A stretch of 43,496 bases of DNA, taken from NCBI GenBank assembly GCA_016871895.1, contig VHBO01000015.1:1-43496 (forward strand), read 5' to 3'. Numbering within the stretch: the stretch's first letter is position 1; each line of letters starts with the position of its first letter. The translations under genes and the position numbers were made by a program. Source of the DNA: Gemmatimonadota bacterium. Its GTDB lineage: Bacteria; Gemmatimonadota; Gemmatimonadetes; Gemmatimonadales; Gemmatimonadaceae. A model generated the notes under the pieces. It was given only the letters and a program-made list of their open reading frames with translations, was not told the origin of the DNA and ran no database searches. Positions 26,001-33,193 of this stretch are shown here, one piece after another.

Positions 26001-26133
26001 CTGGGAGCATCCGCTCGGCGACATCGGGTACGCCAACCCGATGACCTGGCGCGGGACCGACGGGGTGCAACGCGTCGCGATCGCGACCGGCAGCGGGACG
26101 ACGTCGCGGCTCGTGGTGTTCGCCCTTCCTTAA
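23014..26133 (+). CDS. Secreted fusion: amidohydrolase + PQQ-dependent quinoprotein dehydrogenase
   Basis: 1039 residues from the GTG at 23014 (GAGG 5-8 bases upstream); this start gives a signal peptide, VRSFLPQWRIAAALLLPILL. Residues ~30-405 are a metal-dependent amidohydrolase: HXH near 87 (IDTHVHIDGH), Lys near 186 (ADVIKIFASK), then WVHAHAAS, GVTHGTQA and Asp near 321 (MGTDAVAGAHG). Residues ~420-1039 are an eight-bladed PQQ propeller opening with WATYGGDPGGMKYSPL. Glucose-dehydrogenase-type active-site segments follow: HFQVAHHGLWDYDLPAPP near 710-727 (catalytic Asp) and VVPTKQGFVFAFE near 743-755 (Lys). The join is in frame, with a short basic linker (APPRRDRPRGRS). No heme or membrane domain follows. 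Both halves keep key residues, so both may be active. Confidence 0.88.
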   Translation: MRSFLPQWRIAAALLLPILLVGAIRDPEPPVRIRVGALLDGRGGSRRDVVVTVRDGRITSIDPFRAGTVVTWDLSTLTMLPGLIDTHVHIDGHFGPDGRADSRSETPEERLRATAENAQRTLRAGFTTVQSLGAPIDLELRREIQAGRFEGPRVLTSAGQWSDASRPPEAIRAWVRARVADGADVIKIFASKSIREGGGQTLSDEQILAACDEARRLGRRSWVHAHAASAIRAAAVAGCTGVTHGTQATPAELTLMAERGTFFEPNIGLVIQNYLEQKARFLGIGNYTEEGFAFMEDALPGNRALYRAAIATPGLRVVMGTDAVAGAHGQNARELLARIGEAGQPAMDAIVGATSLAAASLGIADSVGSVAPGMLADLIAVEGDPLTDPTALQRVRFVLQRGAPIVAPPRRDRPRGRSVGWATYGGDPGGMKYSPLQDIDRSTVSLLRVAYTWDAKEAPIPAGPDQRPARPGNFQATPLAFGDTLIFPTPYNRVIALDGRTGRELWSFDPKPWLRFGQPSNGTGFVHRGIATWTDGRSRRVFLNSRWRLIALDATTGIPIPSFGTNGEIDLTAGLDRAVRKEHYTNTSPPVVWGNLVILGNGVGDRLVYRGDPPGDVQAFDVRTGRRVWRFGTVPRAGEFGAETWGDSSARTTGHTNVWAPFSVDSARGLVFLPVGTPSNDWYGGTRPGDNLFGESLVCLDARTGIRVWHFQVAHHGLWDYDLPAPPNLMTVTHERRRTDIVVVPTKQGFVFAFERATGRPLWPIDERAVPASDVPGERASPTQPIPTRPAPFSRQGFSTGDVLAFTPALRQAALDEIAPFRLGPIYTPPSLQGTVAMPGVIGGAGWGGAAADPASGWVFIKATNSPALFRLQRRDVASDTVDAPYMLDLPNSTLGVSQRDNAEGAVRDAARLPINAPPYGTLTAIDLGRGEIRWQVPLGDTPEVRSHPALRSAVLPERLGVAGSPGGLVTAGGLVFVAGGGRTLYAIDTRTGTVLWEHPLGDIGYANPMTWRGTDGVQRVAIATGSGTTSRLVVFALP

Positions 26134-26141
26134 AGGCGGCG

Positions 26142-27320
26142 CTACCGAGCGCTGAACGACCGGAGCACCTTCCCCGCCCGTGCCGCCGCCTCGGCGATGC
26201 GCTCCGGGCTCGTGATGAAGGAGATCCGGAAGAATCCCTCGCCGCCGGCCCCCAGCGCCGCCCCGGCGAGGACGATCACCCCCTCCTCCTCCATCAGGCG
26301 CTCGTGGAAGGCCATCGAAGAGACGCCGGCCGGCAGCGGCACCCAGAGATACATCGACGCCCTCGGCGCCTCCGCAATCTCGAAACCGTTCGCGCGGAAC
26401 GCGGCGACCGCCGCATCACGCCGCTCGCGGAAGATCGCGACGTTCCCCGGCACCCACTCGGCCCACGACTCGAGTGCGGCAATCCCCGCGCGCTGCACGG
26501 CCATGAACTGCCCCGTGTCGAGGAAGCTCTTCACCTTGGCGAGCGCCCCGACGATCGTCGGGTTGCCGCAGGCCCACGCGCAGCGCCACCCGGTCATGTT
26601 GTAGGTCTTGGACAGCGAGTGGAACTCGATCGCGCAGTCGCGCGCGCCGGGCACATCGAAGATGCTCGGCGCCACATACCCGTCGAAGGTCATCTCCGAG
26701 TACGCGTTGTCGTAGACGAGCACGATCCCCCGCCGATTGCAGACCTCGACGACCTTCGTGAGGTAGTCGAGCGGTGCGATCGCCGAGGTCGGGTTGTTCG
26801 GGTAATTCAGGTAGAGGAGCTTCGTCCGCGCGAGCACCTCCTCGGGAATCTCATCGAGGTCGACGAGGAAGTTCGTGCGCGGCGTGATCGGATAGAGGTA
26901 CGGCTCCGCTTCACTGAGTAACGTCCCGCCGAGGTAGGCGAGGTAGCCGGGATCGGGGATGATGACCGCATCACCCGGCTGCGCGAAGGCGAAGGCGAGA
27001 TGCGCGAGCCCTTCCTTGCTGCCGATGAGCGGGACGATCTCCTTGAGCGGATCGAAGCGGTGCCCGAAGCGCCGCTCCATCCAGGCGCTCACCGCCTCGC
27101 GGAAGGCCGGGAGTCCGAGCCCGAAACCGTAGCGGCTGAGCCCGGGCTCGTGCGCGGCCTGGGCGAGCGCCTCCACCGCCGCCGGCGGCGCGGGGAGGTC
27201 GGCATCACCGGCGCCGAGGTCGATGACGTCCATCCCGCGCGCGATGAGATCGCGCTTCTTCTGCGGGATGGTGGCGAGCAGGTAGACGGGGAGCGAGTTG
27301 AAGCGGCGGGTGGTACGCAT
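26142..27320 (-). CDS. Class I/II PLP aminotransferase, probably in tyrosine breakdown
   Basis: 392 residues, fold type I. PLP Lys238 lies in SLSKTYNMTGWRCAW; other family motifs are YLNYPNNPTSAIAPL, VYDNAYSEMTFDG and the C-terminal FFRISFITS. The sequence resembles the LL-diaminopimelate/alanine aminotransferase (DapL/AlaC) branch. Its position after hmgA and hpd makes aromatic (tyrosine) transamination to 4-hydroxyphenylpyruvate a reasonable inference, but lysine or alanine metabolism is possible. It has its own TAGATT motif in the 29-base gap, so it may also be transcribed alone. It ends 8 bases from the convergent fusion gene, with no hairpin between. Confidence 0.85.
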   Translation of the reverse strand: MRTTRRFNSLPVYLLATIPQKKRDLIARGMDVIDLGAGDADLPAPPAAVEALAQAAHEPGLSRYGFGLGLPAFREAVSAWMERRFGHRFDPLKEIVPLIGSKEGLAHLAFAFAQPGDAVIIPDPGYLAYLGGTLLSEAEPYLYPITPRTNFLVDLDEIPEEVLARTKLLYLNYPNNPTSAIAPLDYLTKVVEVCNRRGIVLVYDNAYSEMTFDGYVAPSIFDVPGARDCAIEFHSLSKTYNMTGWRCAWACGNPTIVGALAKVKSFLDTGQFMAVQRAGIAALESWAEWVPGNVAIFRERRDAAVAAFRANGFEIAEAPRASMYLWVPLPAGVSSMAFHERLMEEEGVIVLAGAALGAGGEGFFRISFITSPERIAEAAARAGKVLRSFSAR

Positions 27321-27326
27321 CCAAGA

Positions 27327-27332
27327 AATCTA
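27327..27332 (-). promoter_or_regulatory. TAGATT -10-like hexamer 6 bases before the aminotransferase start
   Basis: On the minus strand TAGATT is followed by TCTTGG and the ATG at 27320. It lies wholly within the 29-base gap after hmgA. A weak GCTGAC 16 bases upstream could act as -35. It indicates an internal, leaderless transcript start for the last gene of the cluster. Confidence 0.45.
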
Positions 27333-27349
27333 GCGCCGCCCCGCGCGCG

Positions 27350-28531
27350 TCAGCTCGTCGGCGGCGAGAAGCCCGACCCGCCCTCGACCCAGCTGTACAT
27401 GTACTTCGGGTCCTCGTAGGGTAGGATCGCCTGCGCGACCTTCAGCGGGCGGAACGAGTCCATCATCACGGCGAGCTCGTTCGTGTGCGTCATCCCGATG
27501 CTCCCCTCGTACCGGCCCGGATGCGGCCCGTGCGGGATGCCGTCCGGATGGTGCGTGATGGAGCCGTATTCGATCCCCTTCCGGCTCATGAACTCGCTCG
27601 AGGCGTAGAAGAGCACCTCGTCGGAGTCCACGTTGCTGTGGTTGTACGGCGCCGGGATCGCCTCGGGATGGAAGTCGTACGGGCGCGGGCAGAAGGAGCA
27701 GATGACGAAGCCGTCGCCCTGGAAGGTCTGGTGCACCGGCGGCGGCTGATGGACGCGCCCCACGATCGGCTCAAAGTCGTGGATGTTGAACGCCCACGGG
27801 TAGAACTGGCCGTCCCACCCCACCACGTCGAGCGGGTGGTGATCGAGGACGATCTCATTGAGGCCGTTGTACTGCTTGATGACGATGGGGAACGCCCCCT
27901 TCTCGTCGTGCGTGCGCAGCTCGCGCGGGATGCGGATATCGCGCTCGCTGTACGGCGCCCCCTCGACGAGCTGGCCCACCGCATTCAGGTAGCGCTTCGG
28001 CGGCCGCACGTGCCCACGACTCTCCATCACCAGGAGCTTCGCCGGCTTGGTGAAGCGATAGCGGTGCAGGATGTGCCGATGGATGACGAGATAATCCCCG
28101 GGGATGAACGGGAGGTCGCCGTACTGGGTCTCGAGGTGCCCCTCCCCCTCGGCCACGTAGACGACCTCGTCCCCCTGCGCGTTCCGATAGAAATGCTCGT
28201 CCTCGCGGTCCGGCGCGACGTAGAGCATCGCGATGTCGTTGTTGAACAGCATCGGCACGCGGTCGAGCGTCGGGCTCCCGCCGCGGGCGACCCCGGCGGT
28301 CCGGAAGTGCCGGTGCTTGAGCGTCTTGTCGTCGCTCGCGAGGTAGGGCGTCTCACGGAGGCGCCGGACCGAGGTGACCGTCGTGGGCGGATGGATGTGG
28401 TACAGGAGCGCCGCCGGGCCGGTGAAGCCCTCGATGCCGACCAACTGCTCGTGGTAGACCGAACCGTCCGGCTTCCGGAAGGCGATGTGCCGCTTGCGCG
28501 GGATCGTGCCCAGCGTGTGGTAGTACGGCAT
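27350..28531 (-). CDS. hmgA: Homogentisate 1,2-dioxygenase
   Basis: 393 residues, cupin-type Fe(II) dioxygenase. The iron-site region is visible towards the C-terminus: PAPYNHSNVDSDEVLFY gives the first His and the Glu a few residues later, and ITHHPDGIPHGPHPGRYEGS gives the next His residues. It opens the ring of homogentisate to maleylacetoacetate in tyrosine catabolism. It is translationally coupled to hpd, whose stop overlaps its start as TGATG. The neighbouring gene order supports the assignment. Confidence 0.94.
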   Translation of the reverse strand: MPYYHTLGTIPRKRHIAFRKPDGSVYHEQLVGIEGFTGPAALLYHIHPPTTVTSVRRLRETPYLASDDKTLKHRHFRTAGVARGGSPTLDRVPMLFNNDIAMLYVAPDREDEHFYRNAQGDEVVYVAEGEGHLETQYGDLPFIPGDYLVIHRHILHRYRFTKPAKLLVMESRGHVRPPKRYLNAVGQLVEGAPYSERDIRIPRELRTHDEKGAFPIVIKQYNGLNEIVLDHHPLDVVGWDGQFYPWAFNIHDFEPIVGRVHQPPPVHQTFQGDGFVICSFCPRPYDFHPEAIPAPYNHSNVDSDEVLFYASSEFMSRKGIEYGSITHHPDGIPHGPHPGRYEGSIGMTHTNELAVMMDSFRPLKVAQAILPYEDPKYMYSWVEGGSGFSPPTS

Positions 28532-29655
28532 CAGAGGTTCCCGCGGAGCGCCTGCTCCCGCTCGATGCTCTCAAAGAGCGCCTTGAAGTTGCCGGCGCCG
28601 AAGCTCTTGGCGCCCTTCCGCTGGATGATCTCGAAGAAGAGCGTCGGGCGGTCCTGCACCGGCTTCGTGAAGATCTGGAGCAGATATCCCTCGTCGTCGC
28701 GGTCCACGAGGATCCCGAGCTCGGCGAGCGGAGCGATGTCCTCGTCGATCGTCCCGACCCGGTCGAGCACCGTCTCGTAGTACGTGCGCGGGATGGAGAG
28801 GAACTCGACGCCACGCGCCTTCAGCGCCCGGACGGTCGTGATGATGTCGTCCGTCGCCACGGCGATGTGCTGCACGCCGGGCCCGCGGTAGAAGTCGAGG
28901 TATTCCTCGATCTGCGACTTCTTCTTCCCCTGCGCCGGCTCGTTGATCGGGAACTTGATGCGTCCGTTCCCATTGCTCATCACCTTCGACATCAGCGCCG
29001 AGTACTCGGTCGAGATCGTCTTGTCGTCGAAGGAGAGGAGGTTGTAGAAGCCGAGAACCCGCGAGTAGAACTCGACCCAGTGGTTCATCTGGCCGAGCTC
29101 GACGTTCCCGACGCAGTGGTCGACGTACTTGAGGCCGACCGGCTCGGGCTGATACGGGTTCTCCGCGGCACGGAAGCCCGGGAGGAAGACGCCCGTGTAG
29201 CCGGAGCGCTGGACGATCGAGTGGATGGTGTCGCCGTAGGTCCGGATGGCGGCGATCACGACAGTGCCGTGTTCATCGCGGAGCTCCGTCGGCTCCTGCA
29301 CCGAGGTGGCACCCCGCTCCACGGCCTTAGCCCAGGCGTCGCGGGCGTCATCGACCCAGAAGGCCATATCGCGCACACCATCGCCGTGCCTGACGACGTG
29401 CGCCGCGACCTCGCCCTCGGGACCCATCGGCGTGGTGAGGACGAGCCGGATCTTCCCCTGCTCGAGCACGTAGCTCGCGCGGTCGCGCGTCCCCGTCTCG
29501 GGGCCGCGGTACGCCACCAGCCGGAAGCCGAAGGCGGCACGGTAGAAGAGCTGGGATTGCTTCGCATTGCCGACCCAGAACTCGATGTAATCGGTCCCGT
29601 TGATCGGGAAGGTGTCGTGGGCGGTCTCGACGTTTGGCGCGGTGGACGTGGCCAT
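28531..29655 (-). CDS. hpd: 4-Hydroxyphenylpyruvate dioxygenase
   Basis: 374 residues from the ATG at 29655 (MATSTAPNVE); the open frame extends far upstream but overlaps the next gene and has no family sequence. Two vicinal-oxygen-chelate halves are present. Fe(II) ligands are H180 (KYVDHCVGN), H263 (GVQHIAVA) and E342 (LFFEIIQRKG), and the C-terminal helix carries FKALFESIE. It converts 4-hydroxyphenylpyruvate to homogentisate, the substrate of the next gene. The 86-base gap upstream has no clear Shine-Dalgarno. Confidence 0.95.
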   Translation of the reverse strand: MATSTAPNVETAHDTFPINGTDYIEFWVGNAKQSQLFYRAAFGFRLVAYRGPETGTRDRASYVLEQGKIRLVLTTPMGPEGEVAAHVVRHGDGVRDMAFWVDDARDAWAKAVERGATSVQEPTELRDEHGTVVIAAIRTYGDTIHSIVQRSGYTGVFLPGFRAAENPYQPEPVGLKYVDHCVGNVELGQMNHWVEFYSRVLGFYNLLSFDDKTISTEYSALMSKVMSNGNGRIKFPINEPAQGKKKSQIEEYLDFYRGPGVQHIAVATDDIITTVRALKARGVEFLSIPRTYYETVLDRVGTIDEDIAPLAELGILVDRDDEGYLLQIFTKPVQDRPTLFFEIIQRKGAKSFGAGNFKALFESIEREQALRGNL

Positions 29656-29741
29656 GGCGACGAACGAGCTGGAGGGTGAAGGACGGGCGACGCCGCAGCG
29701 CCCCCGGGAACCTCGGCGCCCACCGAATCCGCCGGCGGCGC

Positions 29742-31802
29742 CTACCCTGCCAATATATCCCGGTACTCGTCTAGGGACCCCGGATTGGCGAGGGCGTCGG
29801 TGTTCCGGACGGGGCGCCCGTGGATCGTCTCGCGAACGGCGATCTCGGAGATCTTCCCGCTGATCGTCCGCGGGATGTCGCGCACCGCTCGGATCACCTT
29901 CGGGACGTGGTGCGGGCTCGTGGCCGCACGAATCGCCGCGCGGACCTTGGCCTCGAGCGCCGCGTCGAGCGTCGCGCCGGGCTGGAGCCGTACGAAGAGG
30001 ACGATCCGCACGTCGCGGTCGGCGCCCTCCCCCACCTCCTGCCCCACGACGACGCTCTCGAGGAGCTCCGGGAGCTGGTCCACCACGCGGTAGATCTCTG
30101 CCGTCCCGATCCGCACGCCCCCAGGGTTGAGCGTGGCGTCGCTTCGGCCGTGGATGATCATCCCGCCGTGCGCCGTCAGCTCCGCCCAGTCCCCGTGGCG
30201 CCACGCGCCATCGAAGTGCTCGAAGTACGCCGCGCGGTACTTCGCGCCATCGGGGTCGTTCCAGAAGGCGACGGGCATCGACGGGAAGGGCCGCGTGCAG
30301 ACGAGCTCGCCCGCCTCCCCGCGCACCGGCCGCCCCTCCGCATCCCACACGTCCACCGCCATCCCGAGCCCGAGGCACTGCAGCTCGCCGCGCCAGACGG
30401 GGATCATCGGGTTGCCGAGAGCGAAGCAGCTGATGAGATCGGTGCCGCCTGAGATGCTCGCGAGCTGAACGCCCGGCTTCACATCCCGCATCACGAAGTC
30501 GTAGCTGTGCTCCGCGAGCGGGCTGCCGGTGGAGCAGATGGCGCGGAGCGCCGAGAGGTCGTGCGTGCGCGCGGGGGCGAGCCTCATCTTCTCCGCCATC
30601 GCGAGGTATTTGGCGCTCGTCCCGAAGACCGCCACCTGCTCCTCTGCGGCGAGGTCCCAGAGGATCCCCGGCCGCGCGTCAGGGAGGGGCGCGCCGTCGT
30701 AGAGCACGATCGCCGCCCCACTCGCGAGCGCCGTCACGAGCCAGTTCCACATCATCCACCCACAGGTGGTGAAGTAGAAGAGCCGATCCCCTGGATGCAG
30801 GTCGACGTGGAGCTGATGCTCCTTGAGGTGCTGCAGCAGCGTGCCACCGGCGCCGTGCACCATACACTTCGGGAGTCCGGTCGTCCCCGAGCTGTACATG
30901 ATGTAGAGCGGATGATCGAACGGGAGCGGCGCGAACCGCTCCGGCGCGTCGGCGCCGCGCGCCAGATAGTCGTCCCAGCGCACCGCGGTCGGCAGCGCGC
31001 GCGCCAGATCCGCAGCGGCGGTCTCGTCCCCGAGGAAAGGCACCACGACCAGCCTCTCGAGGCTCGGCAACGCCGCGACGATCTCCGCCGTGCGCGCCAC
31101 GCAGTCGATCCGCTTCCCCGCGTAGTGATAGCCGTCGGCGGCGAGGAGGACCTTCGGGGCGATCTGCCCGAACCGATCGAGCACTCCCCCGACGCCGAAA
31201 TCGGGGGAGCAGGAGGACCAGACCGCGCCGAGGCTCGATGCCGCGAGCGCACCGATGACCGCTTCGGGGATGTTCGGCAGGAAGCCGACGACGCGATCCC
31301 CTGGCCCGACCCCCTCCTCGCGCAGCGCCCCCGCGAGTCGCCGGACCGCATCGGCGAGGGCGACGGCGCTGAACTCGCGCCGCCCGCCGCGCTCGTCGCG
31401 CGCGATGATCGCCGGCCGATCATCCCGCCGGCGCAGGAGGTTCTCGGCGAAGTTCAGCCGCGCACCGGGGAACCAACGCGGCCCACCCGTCGCGGTCGGC
31501 GGCGCCATCCAGTCGCCATCGACGAGCACCGCGTCCCACGCCGCGCGCGTCGCGATCGTGGTGGTGCCCGCGCCGGAGTCCGCGGCGGTGCTCGTGCTCG
31601 CGAGCACCCCACACTGGCGCCACACCTGCGCCCAGAAGCGCGACGGCTCGCGGACCGACCAGGCGTGCCACTCGGCGTAGGGCGCCGTCGGCCCCGGCGC
31701 CGTCTCGTCGAGTGCGGCGACGGTGAACTGGAAGCGCGCGAGATGGGTCCGGGCAGCCTGCAGCGGGTCCGGCGTCCAGAGCGGGAGGCGGTCGTCGGCC
31801 AT
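29742..31802 (-). CDS. Acetoacetyl-CoA synthetase (acetoacetate--CoA ligase)
   Basis: 686 residues, longer than acetyl-CoA synthetase and of the size of acetoacetyl-CoA synthetases. ANL-superfamily motifs: P-loop MYSSGTTGLPKCMVHGAGG near residue 290, SGGTDLIS near 450, WRHGDWAEL near 530, and the C-terminal catalytic Lys in PRTISGKISEI. The N-terminal part (YAEWHAWSVREPSRFWAQVW) is typical of the acetoacetate branch. Acetoacetate is an end product of tyrosine breakdown, so its place at the head of the hpd-hmgA cluster makes chemical sense. A TAGATT hexamer precedes the ATG by 6 bases. Confidence 0.9.
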   Translation of the reverse strand: MADDRLPLWTPDPLQAARTHLARFQFTVAALDETAPGPTAPYAEWHAWSVREPSRFWAQVWRQCGVLASTSTAADSGAGTTTIATRAAWDAVLVDGDWMAPPTATGGPRWFPGARLNFAENLLRRRDDRPAIIARDERGGRREFSAVALADAVRRLAGALREEGVGPGDRVVGFLPNIPEAVIGALAASSLGAVWSSCSPDFGVGGVLDRFGQIAPKVLLAADGYHYAGKRIDCVARTAEIVAALPSLERLVVVPFLGDETAAADLARALPTAVRWDDYLARGADAPERFAPLPFDHPLYIMYSSGTTGLPKCMVHGAGGTLLQHLKEHQLHVDLHPGDRLFYFTTCGWMMWNWLVTALASGAAIVLYDGAPLPDARPGILWDLAAEEQVAVFGTSAKYLAMAEKMRLAPARTHDLSALRAICSTGSPLAEHSYDFVMRDVKPGVQLASISGGTDLISCFALGNPMIPVWRGELQCLGLGMAVDVWDAEGRPVRGEAGELVCTRPFPSMPVAFWNDPDGAKYRAAYFEHFDGAWRHGDWAELTAHGGMIIHGRSDATLNPGGVRIGTAEIYRVVDQLPELLESVVVGQEVGEGADRDVRIVLFVRLQPGATLDAALEAKVRAAIRAATSPHHVPKVIRAVRDIPRTISGKISEIAVRETIHGRPVRNTDALANPGSLDEYRDILAG

Positions 31803-31808
31803 CCGCGG

Positions 31809-31814
31809 AATCTA
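31809..31814 (-). promoter_or_regulatory. TAGATT -10-like hexamer 6 bases before the acetoacetyl-CoA synthetase start
   Basis: On the minus strand TAGATT is followed by the palindrome CCGCGG and then the ATG at 31802. There is no room for a Shine-Dalgarno, so a leaderless mRNA is predicted. This is probably the main promoter of the tyrosine-catabolism cluster. Confidence 0.5.
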
Positions 31815-31845
31815 GGGCGGCCTCGCGAGGGGACGGAATCGGGCA

Positions 31846-31851
31846 TAGACT
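31846..31851 (+). promoter_or_regulatory. TAGACT -10-like hexamer before dinB
   Basis: TAGACT ends 13 bases before the ATG at 31865. It is a weaker member of the TAGATT group, with longer spacing, in the 62-base region shared with the divergent acetoacetyl-CoA synthetase gene. I see no LexA-type operator there. Confidence 0.25.
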
Positions 31852-31864
31852 TGCCACCCCTGCT

Positions 31865-33097
31865 ATGTCGACGCCCCGCCGCATCCTCCTCGCCGACGCC
31901 GACGCCTTCTTCGTCGCCGTGGCGCGTATGGTGGACCCGGAGGGCGCGGGCCGCACCCCGCTGCTCATCGTCGGGGGGAAACCGGGGTCGCGCGGCGTGG
32001 TCTGCTCCGCCTCGTACGAGACGCGCGCCTACGGCGTACGCTCGGCGATGCCCATCGCCCAGGCGCTCCGGCTCTGTCCCGATGCGCTCTGTGTCCCCGT
32101 GCCGCGTGGCGCCTGTACCGCGACCTCCCGGGCGATCGGCGCCGTCCTCCACCGTTTCACGCCGGTGGTGCAGGCCGCGAGCATCGATGAGTGGTACCTC
32201 GACCTCTCCGGCACCGAGACGCTCTATGCGCCCGAGACCTTCGAGGCGACCGCGCGTCGCATCCGCGAGACGGTGCATCGCGAGACGGGGATCCATCTCT
32301 CCTTCGGTGGGGGGACCTCGAAGTTCGTCGCGAAGCTCGCGGCGGAGCGCGCGAAGCCGCGCGCCGACGTCGGCGGGGACGGCGTGCGCATCATCGCACC
32401 CGGCGACGAGGGCACCTTCCTCCGCGAGTTCACCCTTGGCGACCTCCCCGGCGTCGGCCCGAAGCTGAGGGCCAAGCTCGCGACCCTCGGACTCCAGCGC
32501 GTCGACGACGTGCTCCCCCACGACCGCGCGACCCTCGCCCGATGGATCGGTCGCCGACCGGCCGAGTGGCTCTGGGCGCGCGTGCGCGGCATCCACGACG
32601 CCCCCGTCGAGGGGCGTGCGCCGGCGAAGCAGGTGAGCCGGGAGACGACCTTCCGCGAGGATCTCGCCGAGACCGCGGCGATTGCCGGGCAGCTCCGGGG
32701 CTTGGTCGCGACGGTGGCGAGCGAGCTGCGGCGCGACCGCACCTCGGCGCGGACCGTGACGGTGAAGCTCAAGGACCGCGACTTCACCACCCGCCTTGCG
32801 AGCCGGACGGTGCCCGAGCCGTTGGAGAGCGACCGCGCGATCGGGGAGATCGCGCTCGCGCTGCTGACGCGCCTCCGGAGCGCGCGTCGCGTGCCCGCCC
32901 GGCTGGTGGGGGTCGCCGTCTCGGGGCTCGCCCCCGCCCGCGACGCTGAGCAGCTCGCCCTCTTCGGCGGCGGCCCGGCGGTCGAGCGGCCCGAGGACCG
33001 GGCCGTCTCGCGCGCGGTGGACCGGGTCCGCGAGCGCTTCGGCAGCGCCGCGATCGCCTTCGGCGTAGACGGCGCGCCGGCCCCCCGGGCCCGGTAG
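31865..33097 (+). CDS. dinB: DNA polymerase IV / Y-family translesion polymerase
   Basis: 410 residues. Catalytic acidic residues are D11 (ADADAFF) and D108-E109 in SIDEWYLD. After the palm come the thumb/helix-hairpin-helix segment FTLGDLPGVGPKLRAKLATLG and the little-finger domain (TVTVKLKDRDFTT). A C-terminal beta-clamp-binding peptide, EQLALF, lies near residue 362. The first motif reads DADAFFVAVARM where most relatives have Glu after the Val, so it is a somewhat divergent member. It copies damaged DNA with low fidelity. Confidence 0.93.
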   Translation: MSTPRRILLADADAFFVAVARMVDPEGAGRTPLLIVGGKPGSRGVVCSASYETRAYGVRSAMPIAQALRLCPDALCVPVPRGACTATSRAIGAVLHRFTPVVQAASIDEWYLDLSGTETLYAPETFEATARRIRETVHRETGIHLSFGGGTSKFVAKLAAERAKPRADVGGDGVRIIAPGDEGTFLREFTLGDLPGVGPKLRAKLATLGLQRVDDVLPHDRATLARWIGRRPAEWLWARVRGIHDAPVEGRAPAKQVSRETTFREDLAETAAIAGQLRGLVATVASELRRDRTSARTVTVKLKDRDFTTRLASRTVPEPLESDRAIGEIALALLTRLRSARRVPARLVGVAVSGLAPARDAEQLALFGGGPAVERPEDRAVSRAVDRVRERFGSAAIAFGVDGAPAPRAR

Positions 33098-33111
33098 CCC
33101 CGCGCGCGGGG
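33098..33111. terminator. Short GC palindrome after dinB
   Basis: CCCCGCGCGCGGGG begins right after the dinB stop codon. It is perfectly self-complementary and could form a small hairpin, without a T-run. The remaining 80 bases to the next gene presumably hold its promoter, which I cannot pick out. Confidence 0.3.
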
Positions 33112-33193
33112 GCCGATAGCGTCGCTCCGGTCCTCGCCGCATCTTGTCCGTCCGGCGTCACGCGCCGGTCTCGTTCCCTCACCCCACTCCGTG

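Noticed and set aside
26134-26141. Terminator between the convergent fusion gene and aminotransferase
   Set aside because: Only 8 bases separate the stop codons and no hairpin is present.
29656-30378. N-terminal extension of the 4-hydroxyphenylpyruvate dioxygenase frame to 615 residues
   Set aside because: The extra part is low-complexity and lies antisense-free but out of frame within the acetoacetyl-CoA synthetase gene; the family start is at 29655.
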